Below, in pieces: positions 31,610 to 35,971 of a DNA stretch of 35,971 nt. Source of the stretch: Asanoa iriomotensis (GTDB taxonomy: Bacteria > Actinomycetota > Actinomycetes > Mycobacteriales > Micromonosporaceae); contig NZ_BONC01000074.1 in NCBI RefSeq assembly GCF_016862515.1, positions 1 to 35,971 of the forward strand, given 5' to 3'. Both the position numbers and the translations under genes were made by a program. Within the stretch, counting starts at the first letter, position 1; each line of letters opens with the position of its first letter. The notes under the pieces are model-generated. The model worked only from the letters and a program-made list of their open reading frames with translations. It had not been told where the DNA came from and searched no databases.

Positions 31610-32902
31610 GTGAACGGGTTCGCACCCGTCGCGGCCGTCGTCATCTTCACGGTCGCGTTCGTTCTCATCGCCACCGAACGGATCCACCGGGTCGCCGTGG
31701 TGCTCGGCGCCGCCGGGCTGATGGCCGCACTCGGTCTGCTCCCGGGCGACGACGTCTTCTACGACGAGCACGCGGGCATCGACTGGGGCGTCATCTTCCT
31801 CCTCCTCGGCATGATGATCATCGTTGGAGTGATCAAACAGACCGGGGTCTTCGAGTTCCTCGGCATCTGGGCCGGCAAACGCTCGCGCGGTCAGCCGTAC
31901 CGCCTGCTCGTGTTGTTGATGGTCATCACCGCGGTCGCGTCACCGTTCCTCGACAACGTCACCACCGTGATGCTCGTGGCGCCGGTCACGATCGCCGTCT
32001 GCCGCAAGCTCGGCCTGCCGGTCGCGCCGTATCTGATCGCCGAGGCGCTGGCGTCGAACATCGGCGGTGCGGCCACTTTGGTCGGTGACCCACCCAACAT
32101 GATTATCGGGACCCGGGCCGGGCTGACCTTCAACGACTTCATCGTCCACATGAGCCCGATCGTGGTCGTGTTGTTCGTGCTGTTCGTCATCATGTCCCGG
32201 TTCATGTTCCGCAAGTCCTTTGTGCACAATCCCGACCGGGTCGCGGCGGTGATGGAGCTCGACGGCCGGGCGGCCATCAAGGACAAGGCGTTGCTGGCCC
32301 GCTGCCTCGCCGTGCTCACCCTCGTCACGGTGGGCTTCGCGCTGCACAGCGTGCTGCACCTGGAGCCCGCCATCATCGCGCTGCTCGGCGCGGGCCTGAT
32401 GGTGCTGGTGTCAGGAGTGCGCACGGCCGACTACCTCGCCGAGGTCGAGTGGACGACGCTCGTGTTCTTCATGGGCCTGTTCGTGATGGTCGGCGGCCTC
32501 GTCGAGACCGGCGTCATCCACGCGCTCGGCGGTTGGGCGGTCGAGGCGATCGGCGACAACTACTTCGCCGCCGCCACCGCGCTGGTGTTCGGCTCGGCGG
32601 TGCTGGGTGCGTTCTTCGACAACATCCCGTACGTGGCGACGATGGCGCCCGTCGTCGAGGACCTGGTGGCCCGCGCACCCGACCCGCAGACCGGCGAGTC
32701 GCTGTGGTGGTCGTTCGCGCTCGGCGCGGACCTCGGCGGCAACGGCACCGCGGTCGCGGCGAGCGCGAACGTCGTCGTGCTCGGCATCGCCGCACAGCAC
32801 GGCGAGCCGATCTCGTTCTGGCAGTTCACCAAGTACGGCATCGTCACGACGGTGGTGACGGTGACGGTCGCCTGGGGGTACGTGTGGCTACGCTACTTCT
32901 AA
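31610..32902 (+). CDS. ArsB/NhaD-like ion transporter (SLC13/IT superfamily)
   Basis: 430 residues from GTG 31610, with about 11 membrane helices. Family motifs are GVIFLLLGMMIIVGVIKQTG, VASPFLDNVTTVMLVAPVTI, GGAATLVGDPPNMIIGTRAG and the repeat-related AFFDNIPYVATMAPVVEDLV and GADLGGNGTAVAASANVV. This set marks the ArsB/NhaD group, which exports arsenite or exchanges Na+ for H+. No ars genes are near and three other Na+/H+ systems are in the window, so cation/proton exchange is favoured (inference). The stop overlaps the convergent CPA1 stop by two bases. The in-frame extension to 31490 lacks family similarity. Confidence 0.88.
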   Translation: MNGFAPVAAVVIFTVAFVLIATERIHRVAVVLGAAGLMAALGLLPGDDVFYDEHAGIDWGVIFLLLGMMIIVGVIKQTGVFEFLGIWAGKRSRGQPYRLLVLLMVITAVASPFLDNVTTVMLVAPVTIAVCRKLGLPVAPYLIAEALASNIGGAATLVGDPPNMIIGTRAGLTFNDFIVHMSPIVVVLFVLFVIMSRFMFRKSFVHNPDRVAAVMELDGRAAIKDKALLARCLAVLTLVTVGFALHSVLHLEPAIIALLGAGLMVLVSGVRTADYLAEVEWTTLVFFMGLFVMVGGLVETGVIHALGGWAVEAIGDNYFAAATALVFGSAVLGAFFDNIPYVATMAPVVEDLVARAPDPQTGESLWWSFALGADLGGNGTAVAASANVVVLGIAAQHGEPISFWQFTKYGIVTTVVTVTVAWGYVWLRYF

Positions 32903-34530
32903 CGCGCCGGCAGCAGGCCTTCCTCGTGGTCAAGCTCGCGCTGCAGGACGCGCAGGCCCTCGTCGGGGAGCTGGCCCGCGTCGCGCCAGCGCAGCACCTC
33001 CTCGCGCTGCGCGTCGATCGCCGCCCGGCGCACGCGAAGCGCTGCCTCGTAACGCGGCGAAACCGGCAGCTCCGTCGCGTCCGCGTCCCGGAGGAGGTCG
33101 ATGCGCCCCTGATAGCGGGCCTGGCGCGCGACCAGTTGCGCGCGGGTCGCCTCGATCGCGCGCAGTTCGTCCTCGTCGCCGGCCTCGGCGAGCTCGTCGA
33201 GCCGCTCGAGGGCGGCGGCGACCGAGGCCGAGCGGGCCTCGTTGCGCAGCCGGGCCTGGTCGGAGACGTTGGCGCGCAGGCCGAGCATCCGCACCAGCGG
33301 TGCGAATGTCAGGCCCTGGCCGACCAGGGTGACCAGCACGACGACGAACGTGCAGAACAGCAGCAGATCCCGGTCGGGGAACGGCGCGCCGCTGTCGGTG
33401 GTCAGCGGCAGGGCGAAGATGGCGGCGAGGCTGATCACGCCGCGCGTGCCGGCCCAGCTCAGCGCGACGACCTCGCGCCCGGCGAGACCGCGGGTGGGTT
33501 CGCGTTCCGTGTCGTTGTCGTCCCGGATCAGCCGGGTGTGCAGCGAGCGGGGCAGCGACTGGGTGAGCAGCAGCCACAGCGGCCGCAGCAGCAACACGAC
33601 ACCGACGCTGATCGCGACGGCGGCGACGATCGTCGAGATCGCGTACTGCTGGAGGCCGCTGACGACCCGCGGGAGCTGCTGGCCGATCAGCAGGAACACG
33701 AAGCCCTCGAGGAGGAACTCGACGAGCCGCCAGACCGCGGTGGTCTGCAGGCGGCTGGCACCGGAGCCGCCGGGCGCGTGGTGGCCGATGATCAGGCCGG
33801 CGACCACGACCGCGAGCACACCGGAGACGTGGATCTCCTCGGCCAGCAGGTACGCGCCGAACGGGGTGGCCAGGGAGATCGCGTTCGCGGTCAGCGGGTC
33901 GTCGCGGAGCTTGCGGAGCAGGCGCACGAGCCACGCGACGGCGACGCCGACCAGCACCCCGCCGGCCGCGGCCATCACGAACTGGCTGACCGCCGATCCC
34001 CACGAGAACCCGTCGCCGACGGCCGCGGCGACGGCGACGCTCAGGATGGTCAGCGCGGTCGCGTCGTTGAGCAGGCCCTCACCCTGGATGATCGTGAGCA
34101 GCCGGGGCGGCAGCCCGACCTTGCGGCCGACGCCGAGGGCGGCGACCGGGTCGGGCGGTGCGATCGCGGCGCCGACCGCGATGCCGGCGGCGAGCGTGGC
34201 GCCGGCCACGAACCAATGGAACCCGACACCGATCACCAGCGCGGTCATCAGGACGAGCAGCACGGACAGGCTGACCACGATGCGCAGGTTGCGGCGGATG
34301 GCCATCAGCGACGAGTCGAGGGCCGCGCTGTAGAGCAGCGGCGGGATGATGAACGTCAGGATGATCTCGGGGTCGAGGCCGAGGTTGGGTCCGGGCAGCA
34401 CCGCGTACGCGATGCCGATGAGCGGCAACAGCGCGGCCGCGGGAAGGCCGGTGCGGCCGGCCACCCAGCGGACCAGCACGACCACGGCGACCGCGGCCAG
34501 GACGAATATCAAGATCGTTTCGGCGCTCAC
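32899..34530 (-). CDS. CPA1-family Na+/H+ antiporter
   Basis: 543 residues if started at GTG 34530 (VSAETILIFVLAAVAVVVLV); GTG 34536 or ATG 34560 in the same frame are alternatives. About 12 helices. Motifs are FIIPPLLYSAALDSSLMAIR, IAPPDPVAALGVGRKVGLPP (ion-site Asp), IIQGEGLLNDATALTILSVA (ND pair), VEFLLEGFVFLLIGQQLP and LSWAGTRGVISLAAIFALPL. The C-terminal about 120 residues are cytoplasmic and helical (EARSASVAAALERLDELAEA), as in bacterial NhaP-like YjcE proteins. It is divergent from the second sensor kinase, with a perfect palindrome between them. Confidence 0.93.
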   Translation of the reverse strand: MSAETILIFVLAAVAVVVLVRWVAGRTGLPAAALLPLIGIAYAVLPGPNLGLDPEIILTFIIPPLLYSAALDSSLMAIRRNLRIVVSLSVLLVLMTALVIGVGFHWFVAGATLAAGIAVGAAIAPPDPVAALGVGRKVGLPPRLLTIIQGEGLLNDATALTILSVAVAAAVGDGFSWGSAVSQFVMAAAGGVLVGVAVAWLVRLLRKLRDDPLTANAISLATPFGAYLLAEEIHVSGVLAVVVAGLIIGHHAPGGSGASRLQTTAVWRLVEFLLEGFVFLLIGQQLPRVVSGLQQYAISTIVAAVAISVGVVLLLRPLWLLLTQSLPRSLHTRLIRDDNDTEREPTRGLAGREVVALSWAGTRGVISLAAIFALPLTTDSGAPFPDRDLLLFCTFVVVLVTLVGQGLTFAPLVRMLGLRANVSDQARLRNEARSASVAAALERLDELAEAGDEDELRAIEATRAQLVARQARYQGRIDLLRDADATELPVSPRYEAALRVRRAAIDAQREEVLRWRDAGQLPDEGLRVLQRELDHEEGLLPAR

Positions 34531-34565
34531 CGCCACAATGACACGTGATCGTCCGTACATCTGCC

Positions 34566-34583
34566 ATGGGTGTCAGCACCCAT
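34566..34583. promoter_or_regulatory. Perfect palindromic operator between CPA1 antiporter and second kinase
   Basis: ATGGGTG and CACCCAT form a perfect 7-bp inverted repeat around TCAG. It lies 40 bp before the kinase GTG and about 36 bp before the antiporter start. Near copies occur at the same distance before the paralogous kinase. Confidence 0.55.
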
Positions 34584-34623
34584 TTGTTGGACGAACCCCG
34601 GGCTGCCCAGCAAGCTCGTTGAC

Positions 34624-35607
34624 GTGACCCTGTTCTGGCGGATCTTCGTGCTGAACGCGGCCGCGCTCTCCGCCGGGACGGCGCTGCTGCTGTTCACCCC
34701 GGCCACGGTCTCCACGCTGGCCAAACCCGGCGAGGTGGCGGTGGTCATCGCGGGGCTCGCGGCCCTGCTGGTGGTCAACGCCGTGCTGCTGCGGGTCGGG
34801 CTCGCGCCGCTGTCCCGACTGACCCGCACGATGGCCACCGTTGACCTGCTGCGCCCGGGCCGCCGGCTCGCCGTCGGCGGCAACGCGGGCATCGCCACGC
34901 TGGTGCGCACGTTCAACACGATGCTGGAGAGGCTGGAGGCCGAGCGCGCGACCAGTGCCGGCCGGGCGCTCTCCGCGCAGGAGGACGAGCGGCGGCGGAT
35001 CGCGCAGGAGCTGCACGACGAGGTCGGCCAGAGCCTGACCGCGGTGCTGCTCGAGCTCAAGCGGGTCGCCGACCACGCGCCCGCCGACATCCGGGCGGAC
35101 CTGTGCGAGGTGCAGGAGACGACCCGCAACAGCCTCGACGAGATCCGCCGCATCGCCCGCCGGCTGCGGCCGGGCGTCCTGCACGAGCTGGGGTTGACCG
35201 CCGCGCTGCGGTCGCTGGCGACGGAGTTCTCGACCCGCGGGCTCAGCGTCCGGGCGCGGATCGCGCCCGATCTGCCGTCGCTCGGCGAGGAGGCCGAGCT
35301 GGTCGTCTACCGCGTGGCACAGGAGGGGCTGACCAACATCGCCCGGCACGCCCGCGCGGAGGAGGTCGAGCTGACGCTGCGCGGGGTGGCCGGCGGCGTC
35401 GAACTGCTGGTCCGCGACGACGGGCGGGGCCTGCGGGGCGCGCCCGAGGGCGCGGGCATCCGGGGCATGCGCGAGCGCGCGTTGTTGGCCGGTGCCGACC
35501 TGTCGCTGGGCCGCGGTCCGGCGGGCGGCGCCGAGGTGCGGTTGCGCGTGCCCGTGCAGATGGGTGTCGCCACCGATGCGGAGGCGGTGGGCGACCCGAG
35601 AGGCTGA
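34624..35607 (+). CDS. NarL-type sensor histidine kinase (paralogue 2, no adjacent regulator)
   Basis: 327 residues from GTG 34624. It is closely similar to the kinase at 29872: LFWRIFVLNAAALSAGTALL, VNAVLLRVGLAPLSRLTRTM, AQEDERRRIAQELHDEVGQS with His131, VQETTRNSLDEIRRIARRLR and APEGAGIRGMRERALLAGAD. The second transmembrane part and C-terminal tail (QMGVATDAEAVGDPRG) differ. No response regulator follows; the next gene is a PRC-barrel protein. It either phosphorylates the regulator at 30826 or one outside the window. The in-frame ATG at 34570 would run through the palindrome and gives non-family residues, so GTG 34624 is chosen. Confidence 0.92.
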   Translation: MTLFWRIFVLNAAALSAGTALLLFTPATVSTLAKPGEVAVVIAGLAALLVVNAVLLRVGLAPLSRLTRTMATVDLLRPGRRLAVGGNAGIATLVRTFNTMLERLEAERATSAGRALSAQEDERRRIAQELHDEVGQSLTAVLLELKRVADHAPADIRADLCEVQETTRNSLDEIRRIARRLRPGVLHELGLTAALRSLATEFSTRGLSVRARIAPDLPSLGEEAELVVYRVAQEGLTNIARHARAEEVELTLRGVAGGVELLVRDDGRGLRGAPEGAGIRGMRERALLAGADLSLGRGPAGGAEVRLRVPVQMGVATDAEAVGDPRG

Positions 35608-35639
35608 TAGGTGTCTATCCGCCTGCTCGGGAGGGCCCG

Positions 35640-35951
35640 ATGACCGTATCCACGGAACCCTTGATCGGCCGTGACCTGCGCGACCGCGACAACCGTCCGG
35701 CGGGCAAGATCCGCGCGATCTACCGCTACCCGGCGGAGCTCGACATGCCGTGGGGCGTGGCGGCGGTGGTGAGCGGGCGGTTGCTGCGCTCGATGCACCT
35801 GGTCGACCTGAAGGACGCTGACATCGAGGCCGACGTCATCCGCGTGCGCTACGAGCGCGCCACCATCACCAGCGCGCCGCACTTCATCCCGCTGGTCGGC
35901 GACACCCTGTCGGAGGGCCATGCCAACCAGGTGCGCGAGCACTACGCCTAG
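35640..35951 (+). CDS. PRC-barrel domain protein
   Basis: 103 residues from ATG 35640, with SD GGGAGG 6 nt upstream. The sequence LIGRDLRDRDNRPAGKIRAI, then PWGVAAVVSGRLLRSMHLVD and DADIEADVIRVRYERATI, is a single PRC-barrel beta fold, as in photosynthetic reaction-centre H subunits and RimM. Stand-alone forms in actinomycetes are common in stress-related clusters; their role is unknown. It lies 32 bp behind the second kinase, and that gap contains GATAG-GTGT-CTATC, a small inverted repeat overlapping the kinase stop. Confidence 0.82.
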   Translation: MTVSTEPLIGRDLRDRDNRPAGKIRAIYRYPAELDMPWGVAAVVSGRLLRSMHLVDLKDADIEADVIRVRYERATITSAPHFIPLVGDTLSEGHANQVREHYA

Positions 35952-35971
35952 GGTCTGTGTCGAAGTCATGG

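Noticed and set aside
32449-34548. 699-codon plus-strand frame across two antiporter genes
   Set aside because: Out of frame with the NhaD-like gene and antisense to CPA1. It has charged repeats only and no recognisable fold.

Overview
The DNA is very GC-rich, codon third positions are almost all G or C, GTG and TTG starts are common, and many genes carry a TANNNT box 6 to 8 nt before the start codon (the leaderless pattern of actinomycetes). Together with the gene families present this points to a filamentous actinomycete, most likely a member of the Micromonosporaceae. That placement is inference. I see no tRNA, rRNA, CRISPR array, prophage or insertion sequence.

Left part (1-10058): a carbohydrate-uptake locus. 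Two secreted DUF4832/DUF4874 proteins, the first with two fibronectin-III domains and a C-terminal carbohydrate-binding-like domain that runs off the window, diverge from a CUT1-type sugar ABC transporter (two permeases and a lipoprotein). Then come a GH36 alpha-galactosidase-like enzyme and a ROK-family repressor. No transporter ATPase is encoded, so a shared MsiK-type ATPase is presumed.

Middle part (10001-20590): a hydrolase whose 3' end has been copied twice downstream as a tandem array; two gene relics (a GntR-type regulator and a SAM methyltransferase); a DUF2306 membrane protein; a NarL-type two-component pair; a bicupin; and a small membrane protein. A zinc ABC transporter operon follows, with two Zur-like boxes bracketing its promoter, then an alpha/alpha-toroid-like protein, an NTF2/SnoaL-like protein and a VC0807-like membrane protein.

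Right part (20591-35971): a cation and pH homeostasis region. A full Mrp-type Na+/H+ antiporter operon (mnhA-B fusion, C, D, E, F, G) lies on the minus strand. All its junctions are 4-nt start/stop overlaps, and between mnhE and mnhF sits a 92-codon ORF made of 25-residue repeats that has such overlaps on both sides. Upstream on the same strand are an alpha/beta hydrolase, an unknown protein, a HAD-like protein, a methyltransferase and a TrkA-C/KhtT-like antiporter regulatory subunit. Next come a NarL-type sensor/regulator pair, an ArsB/NhaD-like antiporter, a CPA1 Na+/H+ antiporter, a second sensor kinase closely paralogous to the first but without a regulator, and a PRC-barrel protein. A shared palindrome (about ATRGGTGYCRRCACCCAW) lies in both divergent regions that start with the paralogous kinases and suggests common control.

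The most unusual items are the repeat-encoded ORF in the mrp operon, the triplicated hydrolase 3' end, the palindrome shared by the kinase/antiporter divergons, and the doubly Zur-boxed zinc promoter.
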